Shown: positions 52,457-60,132 of the stretch, piece by piece
Layout: each line of letters starts with the position of its first letter
How positions within the stretch are numbered: the stretch's first letter is position 1
NCBI GenBank assembly: GCA_038397965.1
Contig: JARGFA010000007.1
Span: forward strand, 4,931-68,930
Length of the DNA stretch: 64,000 bases
From: Treponema sp038397965
GTDB lineage: Bacteria > Spirochaetota > Spirochaetia > Treponematales > Treponemataceae
Reading direction: 5' to 3'
Translations under genes and position numbers: made by a program
The notes under the pieces: generated by a model
Database searches by the model: none
What the model saw: only the letters and a program-made list of their open reading frames with translations
What the model was told of the DNA's origin: nothing

Positions 52457-55400
52457 ATGAGCGATAGAATGAACCCCATCCCCTTTAAAAATTTAATGGA
52501 ATGGATAAAAAACGAATATCAGGCCGAAGGCAGTATTTTCGGGGTAAAAAAGATATACCGTGCCGATCCTGCGCAGTATTTGGAACTGTTCGGACAGCGT
52601 TTTGAAAACCCCTTAGGGCCGGCTGCCGGGCCGCATACCCAGCTGGCGCAGAACATTGTCGCCGCCTATGCAGCAGGCTGCCGTTTTTTTGAACTGAAAA
52701 CCGTACAAAAAATAGACGGCGAAGACTTGCCGGTTGCAAAACCATGTATCAATGCAGCGGACGAATGCTACAATGTGGAATGGTCAACCGAATTGCGGGT
52801 ACCGGAGGCCTTTGACGAGTATGTTAAGGCGTGGTTTGCCCTAAAAGTGATTTCACAAGAGTACGGACTCGGCAGCCCCGACGGCTTTATCTTTAACATG
52901 AGCGTCGGCTATGATCTTGAAGGCATCAAAACACCGAAAGTCGATTCTTTTATCGAAGGGATGAAGAACGCCTCCGCTACACCGGTGTGGAAGGAATGTA
53001 CCGAATACCTGCGCAGCCATAAAGACCGCTTTCCCTCAGTTTCGGACAGCTTCTTGGAAAGCCTGCCGGTGCAAGTGTGTACCTCCATCACCCTTTCGAC
53101 CTTACACGGCTGTCCTCCGGCGGAAATTGAACGCATTGCAATGTACCTCATCACGGAAAAAAATCTGCACACGTATATTAAATGCAACCCGACCCTGCTG
53201 GGGTATGAATTTGCCCGCAAGCGCATGAATGAGATGGGCTATGAATATATTCAGTTTGACGACCATCACTTTAAAAGCGACTTACAGTTCAGCGATGCTG
53301 TTCCCATGCTCCGCCGCTTGCAGGAAGAATCCGATAAGCGCGGCCTGATGTTCGGGGTCAAGATTACCAATACCTTCCCCGTAGATATTGCCCGCGGCGA
53401 GCTGCCCGGACAGGAAATGTATATGTCGGGACGCTCTCTTTTTCCGCTGTCGATTGCGGTTGCGCTCAAACTGTCGGAAGCCTTTAACGGAAAGCTCCGT
53501 ATTTCCTATTCCGGCGGCGCGGATTATTTTAACATTGCCGATATTTTTGAAACGGGTATTTGTCCCATCACCATTGCAACAACCATTTTAAAACCGGGCG
53601 GATATGCGCGCTGCGGGCAGCTTGCCGATCTTTTAACCGCAAAACCCTTTACCGGCGACTTTTCGATTAACCTTGAAAAACTGCGCTGCCTTTCGGATAA
53701 CGTCGTACGCAATCCGCGGCATTGTAAATCGGTAAAACCGGAAGCATTCCGTAAGATTCCCGCACCGGTGCCGCTCGTAGACTGTTTTGAAGCTCCGTGT
53801 ATTTCAGGTTGTCCCATCCATCAGGACATTCCCGCCTATATCAGGCTAACCGGAGAAAAAAAATACGATGAAGCCCTCCGTGTCATCACCGATAAAAACC
53901 CGCTGCCCTTTATCACCGGCACCATCTGTAACCACCGCTGTATGAGCGGCTGTACCCGCAGTTTTTATGAGGATCATGTCCATATCCGTGCCGTAAAGCT
54001 TGAGGCGGCGGAACACGCCATTGACGGGGTTACGACCGCTTTAAAGGCGCGGAAACCGGTGCCTAAAAACGGGGTAAAGGCAGCCGTGATCGGAGCCGGG
54101 CCGGCAGGACTTGCCGCCGCCTACTTCCTGACCCGGGACGGGGCTGAGGTAACAGTCTTTGAAAAGAAGGCACAGGCAGGCGGTATTGTGCAGTATGTAA
54201 TCCCTGAATTTAGAATTTCACACGGTGCAATTCAGCACGACATTGATCTTGCTGCCTCTTTCGGTGCCTCTTTTGTGTATAACAGCGAACAAACCTCCGT
54301 TGAAGAGCTGAAAAAACAGGGATTTACCCATGTTATTTTTGCAATCGGCGCATGGAAGCAAAGTGCTCTCCGGCTGGAAAAAGGCGAGGCTGCCAATGTT
54401 ATTGAATTTCTTGAAAAAGCAAAACAGGCACCTGATTCGCTCAAGCTCGGGAAGAATGTGATTATCCTCGGGGCGGGAAACACCGCGATGGATGCTGCCC
54501 GTGTTGCAAAGCGTACGAAGGGCGTGGAACATTCGTATATCGTGTACCGCAGAACCAAGCAGTTTATGCCTGCCGATGCGGAAGAACTTGAACTTGCGCT
54601 GGAAGACGGCGTTGAATTTCTGGAGCTGCTCGCACCGGTTTCGTATGAAAACGGTATTCTCCGCTGTGAAAAAATGAGGCTCGGTGAAAGAGGCGCGGAC
54701 GGCAGACAAAAACCCGAACCCTCCGGCGAGTTCATAGATCTTGCCGCCGACACTGTCATTGCCTCTATCGGTGAAAAAATAGACACCGGTCTTTTTGAAG
54801 CAAACGGAATTGAGCTTGACGGCAAGGGACGTGCCCGCTACAACCCCGCAAGCTTTGAAACGAATGTCAAAGGAGTCTATGTTATCGGCGACTGTGCAGC
54901 CGGGCCTGCCACCGTTGTAGAAGCGATTGCGGATGCCTCAAAAGCCGCCCGTGCAATTACCGAATCGGTACAGGCGCAGGCATCGGCACCGCAGTTTAAA
55001 GCGCTTAACTATAACCCCGACACGGCAAAGCCTTATTCAAAGCGGGCAATACTTATGCCCTTAAACCTTGCAGCGGGCGGCGTTGCCAAGGAAAGCGTCC
55101 GCTGTTTGGAATGCTCAACCGTCTGTGAATCCTGCGCCGATGTGTGTCCTAACCGTGCAAACCTCGCAATTACCGTACCCGGAATGCGTATGAAGCAGAT
55201 TATCCATGTTGACGGTATGTGCAACGAGTGCGGAAACTGTGCAACCTTCTGTCCCTACGAAAGCGCACCCTATAAGGATAAGTTTACGATCTTCCATTCT
55301 GAAACAGATTTCCTCGACAGCGAAAATCAAGGGTTCTTCTTTCTGGATGCGGAGCGGACACAGTGCCGTGTACGGCTTTGCGGAGGCACACACGATGTCA

Positions 55401-55483
55401 GCCTTGCCGCCGGCGGCTCCATACCCAAGGAATTGCTGCAAGTCATTCAAGCGGTAAAAACACACTACGGTTATTTACTGTAA
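52457..55483 (+). CDS. ygfK: YgfK-type putative selenate-reductase/xanthine-oxidation flavoprotein subunit
   Basis: 1008 residues. Order: a dihydroorotate-dehydrogenase-like TIM barrel (FENPLGPAAGPHTQLAQNIV, about 50-380), a GltD-type Fe-S domain (CISGCPIHQDIPAYIR and TGTICNHRCMSGCTRSF, about 450-510), FAD-binding AAVIGAGPAGLAAAYFL near 543, NAD(P)-binding VIILGAGNTAMDAARVA near 668, and a C-terminal pair of 4Fe-4S clusters (CLECSTVCESCADVCPN and CNECGNCATFCPYESAP, 878-935). It matches the YgfK family (TIGR03315) of the selenium-dependent Mo-hydroxylase trait, and probably passes electrons to or from the hydroxylase at 60133. Confidence 0.92.
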   Translation: MSDRMNPIPFKNLMEWIKNEYQAEGSIFGVKKIYRADPAQYLELFGQRFENPLGPAAGPHTQLAQNIVAAYAAGCRFFELKTVQKIDGEDLPVAKPCINAADECYNVEWSTELRVPEAFDEYVKAWFALKVISQEYGLGSPDGFIFNMSVGYDLEGIKTPKVDSFIEGMKNASATPVWKECTEYLRSHKDRFPSVSDSFLESLPVQVCTSITLSTLHGCPPAEIERIAMYLITEKNLHTYIKCNPTLLGYEFARKRMNEMGYEYIQFDDHHFKSDLQFSDAVPMLRRLQEESDKRGLMFGVKITNTFPVDIARGELPGQEMYMSGRSLFPLSIAVALKLSEAFNGKLRISYSGGADYFNIADIFETGICPITIATTILKPGGYARCGQLADLLTAKPFTGDFSINLEKLRCLSDNVVRNPRHCKSVKPEAFRKIPAPVPLVDCFEAPCISGCPIHQDIPAYIRLTGEKKYDEALRVITDKNPLPFITGTICNHRCMSGCTRSFYEDHVHIRAVKLEAAEHAIDGVTTALKARKPVPKNGVKAAVIGAGPAGLAAAYFLTRDGAEVTVFEKKAQAGGIVQYVIPEFRISHGAIQHDIDLAASFGASFVYNSEQTSVEELKKQGFTHVIFAIGAWKQSALRLEKGEAANVIEFLEKAKQAPDSLKLGKNVIILGAGNTAMDAARVAKRTKGVEHSYIVYRRTKQFMPADAEELELALEDGVEFLELLAPVSYENGILRCEKMRLGERGADGRQKPEPSGEFIDLAADTVIASIGEKIDTGLFEANGIELDGKGRARYNPASFETNVKGVYVIGDCAAGPATVVEAIADASKAARAITESVQAQASAPQFKALNYNPDTAKPYSKRAILMPLNLAAGGVAKESVRCLECSTVCESCADVCPNRANLAITVPGMRMKQIIHVDGMCNECGNCATFCPYESAPYKDKFTIFHSETDFLDSENQGFFFLDAERTQCRVRLCGGTHDVSLAAGGSIPKELLQVIQAVKTHYGYLL

Positions 55484-55491
55484 AACTACGG

Positions 55492-56394
55492 ATGAACACA
55501 GCATATCCGCAGGGACGCTGTAAACTGAACTATTCTTATGCAGGAGCGGTTTTTCTGCTCCTGCTTTTTTTATCGTATTTTTCCGGCTGTGCGGCTATTT
55601 CGCCGGCACCGCTGTCAGAACCCTTCCGGCCCCAGCTTGCCGGAATACAATGGCGGCAGCTTGCTTCGGGAGTAGAAACCGCTGATATATACGATAAAAG
55701 CTTTCCGCTTATTGCTCACGCCGTCAAGGTTGATCTTTCCCATCCGGCAGTTTCTATTGTTACCTCGGAAGCGGCTTTATTCAAAAATACCGATGGGCGT
55801 ATTATCGGCGAAACGCCTCAGACCTTTGCGCTCAGGCATAATACGGTTGCAGCCTTTAATGCAGCGGCATTTAAAACCCGTTCGGTGCTATTCAGCCTAT
55901 ACCGCACGATTGTGGGGATTCATATTACCGATTTCCGGCGGATGAGTCCGCCCAATGCCCGGTACGGAGCATTGCTTTTTTATGCCCGCGGAACCGCCTG
56001 CATCATTGATTCACAGAAAGAAGATTTTTTCACGGCCGATGTCCGCCATGCAGTCAGCGGTTTTTGGGTGATACTGAGAAACGGCAAAATCGTACCGCAA
56101 AAAGTGCAGATACGGGATTCGCGAACTGCGGTGGGGCTTACCGATAATGGGAAAACGCTTTTCATCCTTGCAGTTGAAGGGGAAAACAAGCGGAAAAGTC
56201 AGGGGCTTTCTTATGAAGAAACCGCCCTATTGATGCGGGAACTCGGAGCTTCCGACGCAATGCAGCTTGACGGCGGCAGTTCCAGTACCCTTGTGATACG
56301 GGAAAACGGTGAACAGCGGATGGTTGCGCCGAGTATCGGTTTACAGCCTACTCTCCGCACGGCAAGCAACGCCGGTATTGTAGTTAAGGAATAG
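55492..56394 (+). CDS. Phosphodiester glycosidase-family (NAGPA-like) lipoprotein
   Basis: 300 residues from ATG 55492, eight bases after the ygfK stop. Signal peptide with GAVFLLLLFLSYFSGC as lipobox FSGC. The body matches the NAGPA/phosphodiester glycosidase domain (PF09992): AFNAAAFK, GALLFY-AR, SRTAVGLTDNGKTLFILAVE GE, and the end LGASDAMQLDGGSSSTLVI, where the Asp-Gly-Gly-Ser is the conserved active-site loop. It would cut or transfer at a phosphodiester-linked sugar on the cell surface. Its operon link to ygfK may be only positional. Confidence 0.82.
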   Translation: MNTAYPQGRCKLNYSYAGAVFLLLLFLSYFSGCAAISPAPLSEPFRPQLAGIQWRQLASGVETADIYDKSFPLIAHAVKVDLSHPAVSIVTSEAALFKNTDGRIIGETPQTFALRHNTVAAFNAAAFKTRSVLFSLYRTIVGIHITDFRRMSPPNARYGALLFYARGTACIIDSQKEDFFTADVRHAVSGFWVILRNGKIVPQKVQIRDSRTAVGLTDNGKTLFILAVEGENKRKSQGLSYEETALLMRELGASDAMQLDGGSSSTLVIRENGEQRMVAPSIGLQPTLRTASNAGIVVKE

Positions 56395-56445
56395 CAACTG
56401 CTGCGGCAGACAAACGGCTTGCTTTCAACTTTCCGGCAGATGCCC

Positions 56446-56874
56446 TTAGCCTTTTCTGCACCGTTTACATCCCAGTATCCGTACATGTTTACCCATTTGC
56501 CCGCGGTCAAACAACCGGGCAACAAGATACCCGTCGGTTTCGACAGCAGTCCGGCATACCGGACATTGCCGGCTGATCCCGCTTTCCGGCACAGGATAAC
56601 AATGCGGACAGCCGTAGATAGAGCAGAGGCGGTCGCTGTCGCTGGAGGGATAGACCTTCGTTTTAAGCTGCTCATCTTTTTGTAAAACCGTGCAGCAAAC
56701 AGGGCAGACACCGGGAGCGCCGGGCTTTCCTTTCGGCAGCTCCGAGGATATATCAATTTTTCTTCTGCCCATAGTGAAAAGAAAATATGCAAGCAAAATA
56801 AGACCTATTCCGACACAAACCAGTATAAACCAGGAAAAAGGTGAAAACATATTGAACATATCAATACCATACAC
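56446..56874 (-). CDS. Membrane-anchored zinc-ribbon protein, function unknown
   Basis: 142 residues: one membrane segment (about 10-34, FSPFSWFILVCVGIGLILLA YF) and a cytoplasmic tail with CPVCCTVLQKDEQLKTKVYP, CSIYGCPHCY, CPVCRTAVETDGYLVARLFD and CKRC. The CxxC pairs suggest two zinc ribbons in tandem, each with a GYLV/LKTKVY-like strand. No function recognised. It is divergent from rsmI and 46 bases away from it, and convergent with the glycosidase gene. An ATG at residue 6 is an alternative start. Confidence 0.7.
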   Translation of the reverse strand: MYGIDMFNMFSPFSWFILVCVGIGLILLAYFLFTMGRRKIDISSELPKGKPGAPGVCPVCCTVLQKDEQLKTKVYPSSDSDRLCSIYGCPHCYPVPESGISRQCPVCRTAVETDGYLVARLFDRGQMGKHVRILGCKRCRKG

Positions 56875-56885
56875 GATTTAGCTGC

Positions 56886-56914
56886 TTGCTGCAACAGATA
56901 AAACAGGCTATACT
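56886..56914 (+). promoter_or_regulatory. Promoter placed right before rsmI
   Basis: TTGCTG (56886-56891), 17-base spacer, TATACT (56909-56914). The GTG start of rsmI is only 7 bases after the -10 box, i.e. at the expected transcription start. Confidence 0.5.
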
Positions 56915-56920
56915 TATGCA

Positions 56921-57595
56921 GTGGCATCGTTATATGTAGTAGGAACGCCTATCGGTAATTTAGGTGATATTACCTTCCGTGCACTGGAAACTTTCAAAGC
57001 AGCGGATTATATTGCCTGTGAAGATACGCGGCATACCCTGAAATTGTTGAATCATTTTGAAATCCGCAAACCCCTCATTTCCTGCCGCGCACAAAATGAG
57101 GCGGATGCAGCACAAAAAATTATTGCATTACTTGCAGAAGGACATAACATTGCCTATGCAAGCGACGCAGGTACGCCCGGTTTAAGCGACCCGGGAGCGG
57201 TTCTTGTGCGGCTGGTACGCATCGCCGGTTATCCGGTTGTTCCTATACCCGGTGCCTCTGCTTTTGCAGCTATGGTCAGTATTGCAGGAACAGGCGATTC
57301 TTCGGTAGTATTTGAAGGCTTTTTATCCCCCAAGCAGGGCAGAAGAAAACGCCGCTTGCAGGAGCTTTTTCAGTTTGAAACGGGCTTTGTGCTGTACGAA
57401 TCTCCGTTTAGAATTGTTAAACTCTTGCAGGATATTGCCGACATTGATAAAGACCGGCATATTATTGTCGGGCGGGAGCTGACAAAGCTGCACGAGGAAA
57501 TACTGTCCGGTACGGTATCGGATATTTTGGAAACCATACAAGCACGGCAATCAATAAAAGGAGAGTTTTCGGTTTTTGTGTCCGGAAGAGCTTAA
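56921..57595 (+). CDS. rsmI: 16S rRNA 2'-O-ribose C1402 methyltransferase
   Basis: 224 residues from GTG 56921, a tetrapyrrole-methylase-fold enzyme: SLYVVGTPIGNLGDITFRAL, ACEDTRHTLKLLNHF, YASDAGTPGLSDPGAVLV, PIPGASAFAAMVSIAG and FEGFLSPKQGRRKRRLQEL. It 2'-O-methylates C1402 of 16S rRNA using S-adenosylmethionine. It is shorter than the E. coli enzyme (286) and lacks its C-terminal domain, as in several other bacteria. The start lies at the expected transcription start, with no ribosome site in front, suggesting a leaderless message. Confidence 0.92.
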   Translation: MASLYVVGTPIGNLGDITFRALETFKAADYIACEDTRHTLKLLNHFEIRKPLISCRAQNEADAAQKIIALLAEGHNIAYASDAGTPGLSDPGAVLVRLVRIAGYPVVPIPGASAFAAMVSIAGTGDSSVVFEGFLSPKQGRRKRRLQELFQFETGFVLYESPFRIVKLLQDIADIDKDRHIIVGRELTKLHEEILSGTVSDILETIQARQSIKGEFSVFVSGRA

Positions 57596-57641
57596 TTTTT
57601 TTGAGATATATGCCGATATAGAATAGAAAGGCGGATATAGC

Positions 57642-57926
57642 ATGACGATTGATAGATTGAATGGAATTGATCCTGTAAAACCTGTACAGCCTGTTCGGAA
57701 AACACATAAAGTTGAAGCATTTGATAAAGCTGATGCAGTGAGTGTTTCAAAAGAGGCCCGTGTATTATCGGATGCGAATATTGCTCTTGAAGCAGTACGG
57801 AATGCGCCCGATATCCGTGAAGATAAGGTTGCCGAAGTAGCAAAAAAACTTGCAGATCCTTCATACATTAATAATGCGCTCTTAGAACTCGTTGCCGATA
57901 AAATATTGGACGATTACGGTTTTTAA
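57642..57926 (+). CDS. flgM: FlgM-like anti-sigma-28 factor
   Basis: 94 residues: VEAFDKADAVSVSKEARVLS in the middle, then PDIREDKVAEVAKKLADPSY and VADKILDDYGF at the end, which match the C-terminal sigma-28-binding half of FlgM (DRLLKVQALKEAIANGTYKV-like motif). It should hold the flagellar sigma factor FliA until hook completion; spirochaete FlgM proteins act on periplasmic flagella. It has GAAAGGCGG before the ATG. Other flagellar genes are not next to it. Confidence 0.8.
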   Translation: MTIDRLNGIDPVKPVQPVRKTHKVEAFDKADAVSVSKEARVLSDANIALEAVRNAPDIREDKVAEVAKKLADPSYINNALLELVADKILDDYGF

Positions 57927-58047
57927 GGGACAGCACGGTACTGAATACACGGTACCGGGTGCAGCGGTTTTAACTGTTACACATCGTAAAGTTATACTTT
58001 TACTCTCAATAACAGCCCCGGCTGAGGCAAGATGAAGGAATATCCAT

Positions 58048-59196
58048 ATGGCTAATTTTACATTCAAACTTACATCAAACATTATCCTTGGAAATTATTC
58101 TATCGCAAAGATAGGGGCAGAGGCCGTTCAATTCGGAAAGAAATTTCTCTTCGTTGTTGACCCCTTGCTGCACGAATCCGGTATTTCTAAAAAAATTATC
58201 AATGCCTTAGAAGAACGGGGAATCTCCGTTTTGGTGTTTGACAGTGTAAGCCGATCTGCCGATTCCGATGTTATTGAAAACGCACTTGGACTTGCGCGCG
58301 GCGTGTTTGTAGATGCTGTTATCGCATCAGGCGGTATGGGGCCGGTTGCCGTCGGCCGTGCGGTTGCATCGCTGTATAATGAAAGCGGTTCTATTTATGA
58401 TTTTATTGAAGGACAACCCTGCACTGCACCGGCGCTCCCCTTTATCGAAGTTCCGTCTACCTGCCGTGAACCTTTTACCTTTGCAGCCACGAGTCCGATT
58501 ATCGATTCCCGTTCGCGTAAAATTCACCTCCTGAAAATTCATAAAGACTTATGCAAACTTTCGGTATTTGATCCTACCTGTTATTCGAATCTCGCACCCA
58601 ATGCAACAACTGCAACCATCTTACAGGGTCTCGGTATTGCTTTTGAAGGTTATATTTCCACAAAAACAAACTTTCTTTCCGAAGCCATTTTAGGGAAAGC
58701 CATTGACCGCTTTTTAATGTCGCTCGATTCTCAGCAAGGCAAGATGGTCGGTACTTCACGGGAAATGCTCATTGCGGAGGCTGCTTGTTTAACCTCTATC
58801 GGTATCGCCTTTTCAAGCCCGGGATTGGGTAGTGCCATTGCTCTTGCCTGTGCCGGCCGGTATAATATTTCCAGCTCGGTTGTCGGGACCATCTTATTAC
58901 CGCATATTTTAGAAAATGCCCAAACCTCAAATTTGGATAAAATTTTTAAGATAGGCAGGATGTTGAATTTTGATACGCGCGGTATGGATTCCATTACGAT
59001 TGCTCACACTACAATAGATGAAATCCGCCGCCGTTTAAATCAAGCCAATTTACCGACCCGTTTAAAAGACATCAGTTTAACGATTGAACAGCTTGTAGCG
59101 GTTGCAGAAGATGCCGTTTCGTTAAGTTTTATGAATTATATTCCCAAACCTATGCGGAGCGATGATGTGTTTGAACTGCTCAAACAGGCTTACTAG
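58048..59196 (+). CDS. Iron-containing alcohol dehydrogenase-like protein lacking metal ligands
   Basis: 382 residues with the Fe-ADH fold from start (FTFKLTSNIILGNYSIAKIG) to end. The positions that normally bind iron look changed: the DAxxH helix reads TATILQGLGIAFEGYIS (about 190-205; Asp to Gln, His to Ile), and the GxxHAxAHxLG...HG segment reads GLGSAIALACAGRYNISSSV (257-275; His to Ser, His to Ala/Ser). The nucleotide loop GGGSxxDxAK reads SGGMGPVAVGRA (about 92). Apart from that the length and secondary-structure pattern are kept, so it is under selection as a fold but probably not as a classical dehydrogenase. It lies between flgM and a methyltransferase gene. Confidence 0.78.
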   Translation: MANFTFKLTSNIILGNYSIAKIGAEAVQFGKKFLFVVDPLLHESGISKKIINALEERGISVLVFDSVSRSADSDVIENALGLARGVFVDAVIASGGMGPVAVGRAVASLYNESGSIYDFIEGQPCTAPALPFIEVPSTCREPFTFAATSPIIDSRSRKIHLLKIHKDLCKLSVFDPTCYSNLAPNATTATILQGLGIAFEGYISTKTNFLSEAILGKAIDRFLMSLDSQQGKMVGTSREMLIAEAACLTSIGIAFSSPGLGSAIALACAGRYNISSSVVGTILLPHILENAQTSNLDKIFKIGRMLNFDTRGMDSITIAHTTIDEIRRRLNQANLPTRLKDISLTIEQLVAVAEDAVSLSFMNYIPKPMRSDDVFELLKQAY

Positions 59197-59201
59197 ACTG
59201 C

Positions 59202-60041
59202 ATGATTGAGCTTTTTAAACTGCTGCGTCTTCCTCATACCCAAAAAATACGCAAAATTATTAAAATTTTAGAGGTATTGGAAACCGAAGCCGCTCACGGT
59301 ACACGGCTTTCCTGTGACTCTTTTTATCTTACCGGACTGTGTACCCACCTATCGGAAATCTACCCGGATGATCCGGCGTTTTCAGTACGCGGCGGCCGGT
59401 ATAATGCTCTCCTGCATAGTGAAGCGGCAAAACCCGCAGATATCCGCAATGCACTTAATACACTCCGTCATGCCCTCTACCGGCAAAGCGGCGTACAGCC
59501 CTCAGAATGGGACTTGATTGCACCGGGCCTGCATTACGGCACTGTACCTGCAATGCCCGGAGAAACCTCGGGTATTCGGCGCCCCTTTTATGAGGGGCTC
59601 TATGTATATGCTGAAGATATCCGGGCTCCTTTCAATCTCGGTTCAATATTCCGTACGGCAGAAGCCTTCGGCGCAGAGCAGCTTTTCCTATCCGAAGGCT
59701 GTGTTTCACCCGAACAGCCGCGCGCCCGGCGGTCGGCGATGGGGTGTACGGGCTTTTTACCCTGGGAATACCGGGCACTTGATTCCCTGCCCGCCGGCCT
59801 TCCCGTATTTGCCTTGGAAACGGGCGGGACATCGATCAGCTCATTTCAATTTCCGCCGCAGGGGATTGTCTTAATCGGATCGGAAGAACTGGGACTGAGT
59901 ACCGAAGCCTTAAAAAAAGCTGCGGACGGCATCGTCAGTATTCCAATGAAGGGAATTAAGGCTTCACTTAATGTGGCGGTTGCCTTTGGTATTCTTATGC
60001 AATGCTGGACAGCTGCCCTATCCATGAGGGCAGAGGGCTGA
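59202..60041 (+). CDS. SpoU/TrmH-family RNA 2'-O-methyltransferase
   Basis: 279 residues. The C-terminal half holds the three SpoU motifs: FNLGSIFRTAEAFGAEQLFL, GIVLIGSEELGLS and VSIPMKGIKASLNVAVAFGI, forming the knotted SAM site. The N-terminal 120 residues are a helical extension without known domain. Target RNA (tRNA or 23S rRNA ribose) cannot be told. Starts five bases after the stop of the Fe-ADH-like gene, so co-transcribed with it. Confidence 0.9.
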   Translation: MIELFKLLRLPHTQKIRKIIKILEVLETEAAHGTRLSCDSFYLTGLCTHLSEIYPDDPAFSVRGGRYNALLHSEAAKPADIRNALNTLRHALYRQSGVQPSEWDLIAPGLHYGTVPAMPGETSGIRRPFYEGLYVYAEDIRAPFNLGSIFRTAEAFGAEQLFLSEGCVSPEQPRARRSAMGCTGFLPWEYRALDSLPAGLPVFALETGGTSISSFQFPPQGIVLIGSEELGLSTEALKKAADGIVSIPMKGIKASLNVAVAFGILMQCWTAALSMRAEG

Positions 60042-60132
60042 ACCTTCCCGGATAACAAATTTCGGCATAGCCGAGACATCGCTGCAGACAGGACTGGAGC
60101 CGCCATTTAAATAGCGGCACCGGCCGTGTATG

